Shown here piece after piece: positions 1 to 6,252 of a DNA stretch of 8,410 bases. Source of the DNA: JAZDKP01 sp043802925 (lineage in GTDB: Bacteria > Fibrobacterota > OXYB2-FULL-49-7 > JAEUSG01). Under the pieces are notes generated by a model. It made no database searches. It was not told where the DNA came from and worked only from the letters and a program-made list of their open reading frames with translations. Location of the stretch: the NCBI GenBank assembly GCA_043802925.1, contig JAZDKP010000292.1:1-8410 (forward strand), written 5' to 3'. A program made the position numbers and the translations under genes. How positions within the stretch are numbered: position 1 is the first letter of the stretch; each line of letters opens with the position of its first letter.

Positions 1-1987
1 GGATTCCATGATTCTCTGGATCAACGGGGAACCGGAACCAGCCAAACACATTTCCGTGGGACAAGCCAATGCCACTTATAACAGCATCGTAAAAGTCCGC
101 CGCGACCCGGCCATCCTGACCAAGCAGGCGTCCAATTACTATGGTGCCGACAGCTATTACGACCTCAAGGTCTTTCCCGCGTTCAAGAACCAGACGCGCC
201 ATGTGCGGATATTCATGCACCTGCAGGGCGACCTTTCTTCGGGCATGAAGAAAATTGATTTGGGAACACCCGGTACGACCGTGGTTCTCATGGCGCTGGA
301 TTCCCTGAACGCCCGTCTCCCGGAGTTGAACGCAGGCTCCCTGCGGCAGGTCACGGTGAACGGGAAAAGCCTGCTTAAAGCCGAGGGGCTGTCGAGCGTG
401 GGCACAGTGCTGAACCTGGATCCGCAATACACACCGTCATTGACGGACGGTGTCTTTGGCATTCTCGACACCACGAAAAGCGACACCTCCTACCTTGGCC
501 TTTACGTGGATATTCAGAAGGCCCTCAGCGGAGGGCGTTATGCGTCCGGCAAACGGTTGACCATTGTCTGGGTCCCGAGCAGCACGGACACCACCCCGTT
601 TTATTATTACAATTACTCCTATTACGGGTACCGTGGATATTACGGGTCGTATGCTTATTCCATTCCTTTTTCCCGGGGAGCGAACGAAAAGAAGGCGCTT
701 ACCGAATACATCAAAACCCTGGCCCCGACCGACGCCTTCAACATCGTTTATGCCGGGCAGGCCTTGCGCATGCTGGAACCGCACATGGTGCCGGCCGCGG
801 AACGTTTCCGCAACAAGGCCGTCCGGTTCCTCGATTCCCTGACCCTGCCCGTGGCCCGTGATACGTGCCGAAGGACCTTCGAAGCCCTGAAAAGCGCTTT
901 CGGCTCCATCGCATCCGCGGACACGCCTGCTGTTGTTTTCTGCATGGACCTGGAGCCCGCGCCCTGGTCATCCTCTTACAACTCCACCGATTACGCGGCC
1001 AAGGTGAATGCCATCGTGACCATCAATGTCAACAAGGCGACCTTCTATGCCTATATCCATTCTTCGAAATATGCGTTTTACCAGCAATTGGCGTGGGCGC
1101 TGAACGGGAAAATCTGCAATTGGAACGAGGGACAGGACTTTCCGCAGTTGGTCAACGAAGCGTTTGTTCCTGTCATCACGTCCATGGAATTGCGGTTCAC
1201 GCCCGATGTCCTCACGGACGGCATCACCTACAAGCCTTACTATTCCAGCAATGGTTATTTCTCAAGCGGCACCTATTATAAAGACATGAGCTGTTATGGA
1301 AAAATCAACGGTAAAAATTTGTCGGTCGAAGTCAGCGCCCTGCTGGATGGTGTGCGGATGAATAAACAATTCAACATCAATACCCGGGGCGATGTGCGGA
1401 CCGGGCTGGCCATGGACAAAAAATGGGCGGTACGCATGACCGACTTTTTCTGGACCTACGGCAGTTCAGGCCGGCTCATCAATCCCTCACGCGGCATCGG
1501 TGAACTGGCGGGACTGGACCGCAACGACGAAGCGGTGTACGCCAAGATGGTGGACATCAGCCTCCAGTCGCACGTACTCACGAGCGCGACTGCGCTGCTC
1601 GCGCTGGAACCGGGCATGCAACTCGTGGACGATCCCATGATGGATGACGGCAGTGGTATGGGCGGCGGCGTAACAACCGGTATTGAAGAGGACAGTCTGG
1701 AGAACAAGACCCTGAAGACAGCGCTCACCGCGTCCCCCAATCCGTTCAACCCGGCCACGCGCATCACGCTGACGCACGCGGGCCTCCGCGGCTCGGTCAC
1801 GCTTTCCATCTATGGCGTGGACGGCCGGCTTGTCCGCAGCATCAACGCAGTTGTCAATTCGGGCCGCGCGGTGTTTGAATGGAACGGCTGTGACGCGTCG
1901 GGCCGCAAGCTCGCAAGCGGCATCTATTTTGGCCGCGTCATGACCCTCGGTAAAGCGGCGGAGGTGCGTCTGTTCCTGATGAAATGA
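1..1987 (+). CDS. Secreted VIT/vWA-domain protein with C-terminal type IX-style sorting domain (5' partial)
   Basis: The reading frame is open to the left edge (whole codons from base 2), so the ATG at 8 is probably internal. It ends with TGA at 1985-1987. Counting from that ATG, residues 1-75 look like the second half of a VIT domain: a YNSIVKVRRDPAIL stretch followed by VFPAF. Residues 183-395 follow the vWA part of inter-alpha-trypsin-inhibitor-like proteins: LAPTDAFNIVYAGQ at 239-251, then strands, and LAWALNGKI at 361-369. Residues 500-536 match the usual tail of this family, ending in SHVLTSATALLALEPG. A Gly/Met/Asp-rich linker (about 540-560) leads to a FlgD-Ig-like sorting domain (572-659) with SPNPFNP and SGIYFGRV. 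Such proteins are normally exported to the cell surface, often as adhesion or scaffold proteins. A signal peptide would lie upstream of the window. The vWA metal motif DxSxS is not seen, and a Tyr-rich insert takes its place. Family assignment is fairly sure; function is unknown. Confidence 0.82.
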   Translation, partial: DSMILWINGEPEPAKHISVGQANATYNSIVKVRRDPAILTKQASNYYGADSYYDLKVFPAFKNQTRHVRIFMHLQGDLSSGMKKIDLGTPGTTVVLMALDSLNARLPELNAGSLRQVTVNGKSLLKAEGLSSVGTVLNLDPQYTPSLTDGVFGILDTTKSDTSYLGLYVDIQKALSGGRYASGKRLTIVWVPSSTDTTPFYYYNYSYYGYRGYYGSYAYSIPFSRGANEKKALTEYIKTLAPTDAFNIVYAGQALRMLEPHMVPAAERFRNKAVRFLDSLTLPVARDTCRRTFEALKSAFGSIASADTPAVVFCMDLEPAPWSSSYNSTDYAAKVNAIVTINVNKATFYAYIHSSKYAFYQQLAWALNGKICNWNEGQDFPQLVNEAFVPVITSMELRFTPDVLTDGITYKPYYSSNGYFSSGTYYKDMSCYGKINGKNLSVEVSALLDGVRMNKQFNINTRGDVRTGLAMDKKWAVRMTDFFWTYGSSGRLINPSRGIGELAGLDRNDEAVYAKMVDISLQSHVLTSATALLALEPGMQLVDDPMMDDGSGMGGGVTTGIEEDSLENKTLKTALTASPNPFNPATRITLTHAGLRGSVTLSIYGVDGRLVRSINAVVNSGRAVFEWNGCDASGRKLASGIYFGRVMTLGKAAEVRLFLMK

Positions 1988-2017
1988 CGGGGTGTCATGG
2001 GTGTTACATGCGCATTT

Positions 2018-2332
2018 TCACGCCACGACGTTGACTATGTTGCCTGCGTTCGGGTTCTTCCGTTCTTCGACGCGCTTGTTTTCCTGGGCCGTGCGCTCCT
2101 GGCGCGCAAGCGCGGTGTCACGCACTTCTTTTTTCGCTTCGATGTTCTTTGTTCGTGACTGTTCGTTCAGGCGCTTGCTGTCGCGGGTGCGGTTCTGCGA
2201 TTCGTCCTGGAGCCGGGTTTTATCCCGGTCTTTGGAGGCTTTGACCGCGATTTCACGGATGTCGCGGTTGCTGACAGAGGTTGGTTCAGGAGTGCCGGAC
2301 TGAGGTTTTGGTTTCAATGGTTCAATGGGCAT
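2018..2332 (-). CDS. Small highly charged, aromatic-free hypothetical protein (104 aa)
   Basis: No family is recognised. The protein has 104 residues and contains no Phe, Tyr, Trp, His or Cys. The N-terminus is Pro-rich (residues 1-18). Residues 22-92 are dense in Arg, Lys, Asp, Glu, Gln and Asn, suggesting a long polar helix, coiled coil or disordered rod. The end is a short hydrophobic tail, NAGNIVNVVA (95-104). There is no signal peptide or membrane segment. The start is supported by a purine-rich AAGGGAAGG about 9 nt upstream of the ATG. It converges on the VIT/vWA gene with a 30-nt gap. The opposite strand has an open frame of similar length (1992-2303), but its Ser/Arg/Phe-rich composition looks like a shadow. 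A binding or structural role is possible but is a guess. Confidence 0.6.
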   Translation of the reverse strand: MPIEPLKPKPQSGTPEPTSVSNRDIREIAVKASKDRDKTRLQDESQNRTRDSKRLNEQSRTKNIEAKKEVRDTALARQERTAQENKRVEERKNPNAGNIVNVVA

Positions 2333-2358
2333 AATGGACCGCCTTCCCTTGATACGGC

Positions 2359-2412
2359 CTGTTCTTTTTTATCCCACCAGCGTCTTCCCCAACACCTGCG
2401 GAAAAAGAACAG
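2359..2412. repeat. 11-bp perfect inverted repeat with 32-nt loop
   Basis: CTGTTCTTTTT at 2359-2369 is the exact reverse complement of AAAAAGAACAG at 2402-2412. On the - strand it lies 26-80 nt upstream of the start of the 104-aa protein, so it could form a hairpin in that gene's leader. A TAAAAT box on the - strand (2426-2421) would place a transcript start near 2414, just before the stem, although the matching -35 region is poor. No T-run follows on either strand, so it does not look like an intrinsic terminator. It could also be a protein binding site or chance in an AT-rich gap. Apart from this repeat, I see no gene in the gap 2333-2526. Confidence 0.5.
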
Positions 2413-2526
2413 ACCTAGCCATTTTATTTATCGGCATATTCTCAATAAACTTTAGCTTTATTTTTATAAAACGTAACGCTTTGAAATAAATAGAGATAGG
2501 CTGTTTTTTTGGCCGCCTGGAAAGAA

Positions 2527-3165
2527 TCAGATGAGTAAAGAGGAAGTTTTGAAGCTGTGGCGCAGTTTGTCGAGATGGCCCTCGAGCAACGCAATATTGT
2601 CAGTCTGGATTTTTCCCTGGATAATAGTGATGAGCCTTTTTTTCTGCATGTTTTCCATGGCTTCGCTCAGTTCATTGAGCGGGATGTGAAGCAACTCGAC
2701 GAGGGTCCTCTCCACGTCCTCGAGCGAGAGGCCGCTGTTGTCTTTGCAACCGTGGAAGAGGTAAATGAGTATGGCCGTGATGTTGGCCTCGTTGACGACC
2801 GGGCCCGTGAGGTTGAGTTTGTTGTCCGTGAGGCGGATCCGCTGGGCCAGTACGCGTGCGATGCTGAGGAACCAGTCCGGGATGTTCTTCAGCCCTTCCT
2901 TGAATTCCTTGGGTGTTATCTTGACCGCTTCGCAGGGTTCGGTGGTGATGGCCGTGGCGCTGCGGGGGCCGTTGTCGATGATGGAGAGCTCGCCCAGGAT
3001 GCTGCCGGGTTCGACCAATCCGAGCTGAAAGCTCTTGTTCCCGACTTTTTTTATAAGTTTGATTCGGCCCTTTTTCAGGATGTAGATGTCCTTCGTGAAC
3101 TCGTTTTCCTTGAAAATGACATGGTTGGCCGGAAAGGCGACTAAATTCTCTTTTTTATCGAGCAT
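2527..3165 (-). CDS. Cyclic-nucleotide-binding, Crp/Fnr-like protein with divergent C-terminal domain
   Basis: The 212-residue protein has an N-terminal cyclic-nucleotide-binding beta roll (about 8-112). Its phosphate-binding cassette is visible at 54-72: GSILGELSIIDNGPRSATA, with Glu59 and Arg68 where Crp uses Glu and Arg to hold cAMP, so ligand binding is plausible. A long helix (about 94-116) follows, as in the Crp dimer helix. The C-terminal half (about 125-200) is helical with a possible winged-helix pattern: LSLEDVERTLVELLHIPLNE, then LITIIQGKIQTDNIALL as the wing. It lacks a clean recognition-helix signature such as the SRETVGR of Crp, so DNA binding is probable rather than shown. An in-frame stop (TAA, 3180-3178) lies just upstream, so ATG 3165 is the only likely start. 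No Shine-Dalgarno is seen. It is transcribed divergently from the membrane-protein/ybbR/tsaD/asd cluster and could control it or itself. Confidence 0.85.
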   Translation of the reverse strand: MLDKKENLVAFPANHVIFKENEFTKDIYILKKGRIKLIKKVGNKSFQLGLVEPGSILGELSIIDNGPRSATAITTEPCEAVKITPKEFKEGLKNIPDWFLSIARVLAQRIRLTDNKLNLTGPVVNEANITAILIYLFHGCKDNSGLSLEDVERTLVELLHIPLNELSEAMENMQKKRLITIIQGKIQTDNIALLEGHLDKLRHSFKTSSLLI

Positions 3166-3172
3166 GATGAGT

Positions 3173-3201
3173 AATATTTAATTTTACCCTATTAATGTCA
3201 A
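3173..3201 (-). promoter_or_regulatory. Candidate sigma-70-type promoter for the Crp-like gene
   Basis: On the - strand, a perfect TTGACA (3201-3196) is followed after 17 bp by AATATT (3178-3173), which matches 4 of 6 bases of TATAAT. A start about 7 nt further on falls near 3166, right at the ATG, implying a leaderless or nearly leaderless mRNA. That agrees with the absence of a ribosome binding site. A second box, TAAAAT (3186-3181), has no good -35. Predicted from consensus only; this phylum may use different boxes. Confidence 0.4.
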
Positions 3202-3269
3202 TGTAATATTTCTTGCCTCTTAAAATACTAAAATCTATATTGACATAACTTCTTGATATTATTAGGGTA
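3185..3269. repeat. Nested inverted repeats in the divergent promoter region
   Basis: ATGTCAAT (3195-3202) and ATTGACAT (3239-3246) are perfect inverted copies separated by 36 bp. Outside them, TACCCTA (3185-3191) and TAGGGTA (3263-3269) form a second inverted pair. The two pairs do not share a centre (about 3220.5 and 3227), so this is not one simple palindrome. Each gene therefore reads TTGACAT followed by TAGGGTA toward its own start, at different spacing. The sites overlap the predicted promoter boxes and could be operators for the adjacent Crp-like protein, but neither copy resembles the Crp consensus TGTGA-N6-TCACA. Confidence 0.4.
3213..3241 (+). promoter_or_regulatory. Candidate sigma-70-type promoter for the membrane-protein/ybbR/tsaD/asd cluster
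   Basis: TTGCCT (3213-3218, 4 of 6 with TTGACA) is followed after exactly 17 bp by TATATT (3236-3241, 5 of 6 with TATAAT). The start would fall near 3248, giving a leader of about 27 nt that includes the purine-rich TAGGGTAGGGG (3263-3273) before ATG 3275. AGGG at 3264-3267 is well placed as ribosome binding site. The -10 box overlaps the right-hand TTGACAT element, which fits repression or autoregulation from that site. Predicted from sequence only. Confidence 0.45.
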
Positions 3270-3274
3270 GGGGT

Positions 3275-4291
3275 ATGCCTGAAAATCTCGACACCATTCT
3301 TCTCGTCGTTGGCTCGCTTACGGTCGTTGTTTCCATCATCGTGAATATCCTGTCCACGGTACGCCTGTCAAGACTTTCCGAGACCATCAACCGGCTCGAG
3401 GAACGCGTCGAGAAAAAGCCCGCCTCCGAAGAAAAGGGGCGGAAAGAGGACGCTGACAGCAGCTTTGATTCCTCCATCCTGCCTGCGCCCGACGTTTCCG
3501 ACAATGACTCCCATAGCACCCGCTACCGCCCGCCGGGTTCGCGCGCCGGGGGCACCGCGAGCGGCACGCGCTCGGGACCCGGGAGTACGCGTATAAAAAA
3601 AGCCGGAATGCGCGTCCCTGAAACCATTGTGACCACGCCCGCGCCCGATGCGCATGCCCTTCCAATCAATGAGACCGTGCCCGAACCAGCGGCCGAGGCC
3701 CGTTCCGTTGAGTCTGTCGAACCGTATTCCGCGGCTGAGGCGCCTCCAACGACGGCTGTTCCGGCTGCGGACACCCTGTTGCCGGTTGCCGAGGCGGTCC
3801 CGGAACCCACGGCGCCTGTCTCGCTCCACATGGGTCAGGAAGAGGAAGAGCTCCTTAAGAATTATTTTGGTGACTCTACGCGGCGTTACCTTGGCGCCAA
3901 AGCGCCGGGCCCGGCGGCGCCGGCCGCCCCCAAAGGAGCGGAGACCGCGGACGAGAGTGAGGGCGGGGGCGAGGAGGATGTCATGGATGTCATTCTCGAC
4001 ACGGGTGTCTATCCCGCGGCGGTCCAGGTGCCGGACTACAATCCCTTCGATGCGTCATTGCAGAGAGTCAATTTTGCGCCCGTACGCGCCATGCTTGCGC
4101 AGCTCACGGCTGGCGCGCGGGTGACGCTCGATTTTCAGGACGTCCTTTTTCTGGTCGAGGACGAATACGGCGATCTCACCCGGTTGGCCGCGGAAACGGC
4201 CCAGCGGAATCTGGTCCTTGCGATTCGGAATGTGTCGGCCGGGCTGCAAGCCGAGCTCTCGTCCAAAATTCCAACGCTCACCTACCTGTAG
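3275..4291 (+). CDS. Membrane-anchored protein with Pro/Ala-rich linker and FliG-like C-terminal tail
   Basis: The 338-residue protein has four parts. Residues 1-7 are a short N-terminus. Residues 8-28 form one transmembrane helix. Residues 29-50 are a charged, coiled-coil-like segment (LSRLSETINRLEERVEKK). Residues 51-240 form a low-complexity linker rich in Pro, Ala, Glu and Ser, with the recurring unit VPEP (135 and 175). The folded part is about 245-338. Its last 55 residues, from LDFQDVLFLVEDEYGDLTRL to NLVLAIRNVSAGLQAELSSK, resemble the FliG C-terminal domain pattern FxDL-x-LDD...LLREV...LAxALKGAS..L: Phe287 and Asp289, Leu301 and Arg303, Leu313-Ala316, Leu324. This resemblance comes from memory, not from a search. 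The N-terminus could be anchored with the tail either in the cytoplasm or the periplasm. It is the first gene of the cluster; ybbR follows after 6 nt. Function is unknown. Confidence 0.78.
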   Translation: MPENLDTILLVVGSLTVVVSIIVNILSTVRLSRLSETINRLEERVEKKPASEEKGRKEDADSSFDSSILPAPDVSDNDSHSTRYRPPGSRAGGTASGTRSGPGSTRIKKAGMRVPETIVTTPAPDAHALPINETVPEPAAEARSVESVEPYSAAEAPPTTAVPAADTLLPVAEAVPEPTAPVSLHMGQEEEELLKNYFGDSTRRYLGAKAPGPAAPAAPKGAETADESEGGGEEDVMDVILDTGVYPAAVQVPDYNPFDASLQRVNFAPVRAMLAQLTAGARVTLDFQDVLFLVEDEYGDLTRLAAETAQRNLVLAIRNVSAGLQAELSSKIPTLTYL

Positions 4292-4297
4292 CCCTCC

Positions 4298-5236
4298 ATG
4301 CGGTTCCTCCTGCAAGGCCTCAGCCTCCGCCTGATCGCGTTCCTCTGCGCGCTCCTGCTCTGGATTTATGTGACGCTCAATAAAAAATATGACGCGATCC
4401 TGGATGTTCCGCTCCGGCTTGCCAACATCCCCGAAGCCCTGGCCCCGGCCGGGCCCCTGCCCGGTGTGGCCAAGGTTGTGGTCGCCGGCCGCGGTCGTCA
4501 ACTGCTCATGCTCAAATACGCGGCCGCGGAGCTCCGGCTCGATTGCAGCGCGGCGCGGCGCGGTCCGCAGACGTTCCCGCTCACCCGGGACAACGTGGAA
4601 CTTTACGGTGCAGGGGCCGCGTCCGTGGTGCACATCAAGTCGCCGGAGTCCGTCACCGTGCTGTTTGACGCGCGGGTGAACAAAGAGGTCACGGTTGTGG
4701 CGGTTCTTGACGCCTCGCCGGCCGGGGGGCGCATCCTCGTGGGGGAGCCCGAGGTCCTGCCCGCCGCAGTCGTGCTGTCGGGCCCCCGCTGCAACACGGC
4801 CGCCATCGATACGCTCTCCACGGAAACCCTGGTCCTTCCGCGTCTCCGCGACGACACCGTGGTGGTCGCCGCGGTGCGGGTTCCGGCGCAGTCCGGGTTG
4901 TCCGTCTCCCCCGAGAGTGTCCTGGTCCGCATCCGGGTCGAGACCGTGGTCAAGCGCACGCTGACCGGCATCCCGGTGCGATTGACCGGCGCGCCCGAAA
5001 AGGCGCCCGGTTCTCTGGACGTCAAAACCGTCTCCCTCGTTGTGGCCGGGCCGGAGCAGGAGGTGAAGGGCCTTTCACCGGACCTCGTGAACGTGTTTGT
5101 ACGCTACACCCGGTTTTCCGAGGAGGGCCTCACCGAAGTCGAACCGTCGGTCTCCATTGTGGGCAACGTGCAGTGGTCCAACCTCGAGCCGAAGAAGGTC
5201 CGGCTGGTCAAGGGGAAGCCGGGAGGCCTGCGATAA
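4298..5236 (+). CDS. YbbR-like (CdaR-type) single-pass membrane protein
   Basis: The 312-residue protein begins with one transmembrane helix of the typical YbbR form, LRLIAFLCALLLWIYVTLNK (10-29), after a short basic N-terminus. The rest is outside the membrane and shows about three YbbR repeats (roughly 30-128, 129-217 and 218-306). Two repeats end in the same signature, SPESV followed by a beta strand (115-119 and 204-208); the third has EPKKV (297-301). In Firmicutes a protein of this type (CdaR) regulates the diadenylate cyclase CdaA. No cyclase is in the window, so that role cannot be assumed. ATG 4298 lies 6 nt after the preceding stop with no clear ribosome binding site, which suggests translational coupling. 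The stop is 2 nt before tsaD. Confidence 0.88.
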   Translation: MRFLLQGLSLRLIAFLCALLLWIYVTLNKKYDAILDVPLRLANIPEALAPAGPLPGVAKVVVAGRGRQLLMLKYAAAELRLDCSAARRGPQTFPLTRDNVELYGAGAASVVHIKSPESVTVLFDARVNKEVTVVAVLDASPAGGRILVGEPEVLPAAVVLSGPRCNTAAIDTLSTETLVLPRLRDDTVVVAAVRVPAQSGLSVSPESVLVRIRVETVVKRTLTGIPVRLTGAPEKAPGSLDVKTVSLVVAGPEQEVKGLSPDLVNVFVRYTRFSEEGLTEVEPSVSIVGNVQWSNLEPKKVRLVKGKPGGLR

Positions 5237-5238
5237 CC

Positions 5239-6252
5239 ATGCTGACGCTCGGTATCGAAACATCCTGTGACGAAACCTCCGCGGCGGTCGTGGACGAACG
5301 CTTCGAGGTCCTCTCCAATGTCATTCACACGCAGCAGGAACACGGCCGGTTTGGGGGCGTGGTGCCCGAAATCGCATCGCGCGAGCATGTGATAAAAATC
5401 GAATCGGTCGTGTCGGCTGCGCTGGAAAAGGCGGGTGTCAAAAAGGAGGACCTTGGGCTCATCGCGGCCACGAACGCGCCGGGCCTCATGGGCGCGCTCC
5501 TGGTGGGGCTCTCCTTTGCCAAGGGCCTCGCCTTTTCGCTCGGCCGGCCTTTCGTGGCGGTCAACCACCTCGACGCGCATATCCGCGCCAACCTCATCGG
5601 CCGGCCCGGCCTTGTCCCGCCTTATGTGGCGCTCGTGGTGTCAGGCGGCCACACCTTCCTGGTCCATGATGACGGGACGCGGTATTGCCTGCTGGGCAAC
5701 ACGCTGGACGATGCGGCCGGGGAGGCGATTGATAAAGCGGGCAAGCTCATGGGCCTCCCCTACCCGGCGGGACGCGAAATGGAAGCGATTGCCAAAGGGG
5801 GCGACCCGGCCTTCTTTGATTTCCCGCGCGCGCTGCCCGAACGCAGGAACCTAAACTTCAGCTTTTCGGGCCTCAAAACCGCGCTCAAGAACTACCTGAA
5901 GACACGGACGGAAGAGGACATCGCGCGTGACAAACCCTCTATTCTCGCCGCGTACCAGGAGGCCGTGGTGGACCAACTTGCCCGTAAGAGCGCGGATGCG
6001 CTCCAGCGGACAAAATGCCACCGGCTTCTCATTGCGGGCGGCGTGGCCTGCAACGGCCGGCTCCGCGAGAAATTACAGCTTTTGATGGGAAAGCGCAATC
6101 AATTATATTTTCCCGCTCCGGCCCTCTGCACGGACAACGGCGCCATGATTGCCGTGGCCGGACTTGTCAAGTTTACCAAGAAGGGGCCCGATCCCCTCGA
6201 CACCGGAGCGTCCGCGGTGTTTAACCTTTCGGAGGTCAATTATGGGTCGTAA
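5239..6252 (+). CDS. tsaD: tRNA N6-threonylcarbamoyladenosine synthase subunit TsaD
   Basis: TsaD transfers the threonylcarbamoyl group from threonylcarbamoyl-AMP to A37 of tRNAs reading ANN codons, working in the cytoplasm with TsaB and TsaE. The product is 337 residues, the usual size. The N-terminal signature LGIETSCDETS (4-14) is intact. The metal ligands are seen as His110 and His114 in NHLDAHIRAN and Asp299 in CTDNGAM, matching the E. coli His111/His115/Asp300 set. Also present are SGGHT (135-139), LDDAAGEAIDK (156-166) and IAGGVACNGRLR (265-276). I chose ATG 5239 because the signature starts there and GGGAGG lies at 5221-5226; the frame stays open to 5173 inside ybbR, but those residues are not TsaD-like. 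It starts 2 nt after ybbR and overlaps asd by 11 nt. All key residues are present, so it should be active. Confidence 0.97.
   Translation: MLTLGIETSCDETSAAVVDERFEVLSNVIHTQQEHGRFGGVVPEIASREHVIKIESVVSAALEKAGVKKEDLGLIAATNAPGLMGALLVGLSFAKGLAFSLGRPFVAVNHLDAHIRANLIGRPGLVPPYVALVVSGGHTFLVHDDGTRYCLLGNTLDDAAGEAIDKAGKLMGLPYPAGREMEAIAKGGDPAFFDFPRALPERRNLNFSFSGLKTALKNYLKTRTEEDIARDKPSILAAYQEAVVDQLARKSADALQRTKCHRLLIAGGVACNGRLREKLQLLMGKRNQLYFPAPALCTDNGAMIAVAGLVKFTKKGPDPLDTGASAVFNLSEVNYGS

Noticed and set aside
1992..2303. + strand open frame of 103 codons opposite the charged 104-aa gene
   Set aside because: Ser/Arg/Phe-rich composition typical of an antisense shadow and no ribosome binding site; the - strand frame has a better start. 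Not fully certain.
2500..2526. Possible terminator after the Crp-like gene (GC-rich patch beside a run of T)
   Set aside because: Only a 4-bp AGGC/GCCT stem around the homopolymer run can be drawn; the run is in the loop, not after the stem.
2557..3144. Long + strand open frame (195 codons) opposite the Crp-like gene
   Set aside because: The - strand frame encodes a clear cyclic-nucleotide-binding domain; the + frame is an antisense shadow with no recognisable pattern.
3368..3829. - strand open frames, Arg/Gly- or Gly/Ala-rich, opposite the linker
   Set aside because: Antisense of the low-complexity Pro/Ala-rich linker; composition mirrors the codons on the other strand.
4055..4633. - strand open frame of 192 codons across the anchored protein and ybbR
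   Set aside because: It spans two confident + strand genes; such long antisense frames are common in GC-rich DNA.
5173..5238. Upstream extension of tsaD to an earlier ATG at 5173
   Set aside because: It lies inside the ybbR coding sequence and its residues are not TsaD-like; the family signature starts at ATG 5239.
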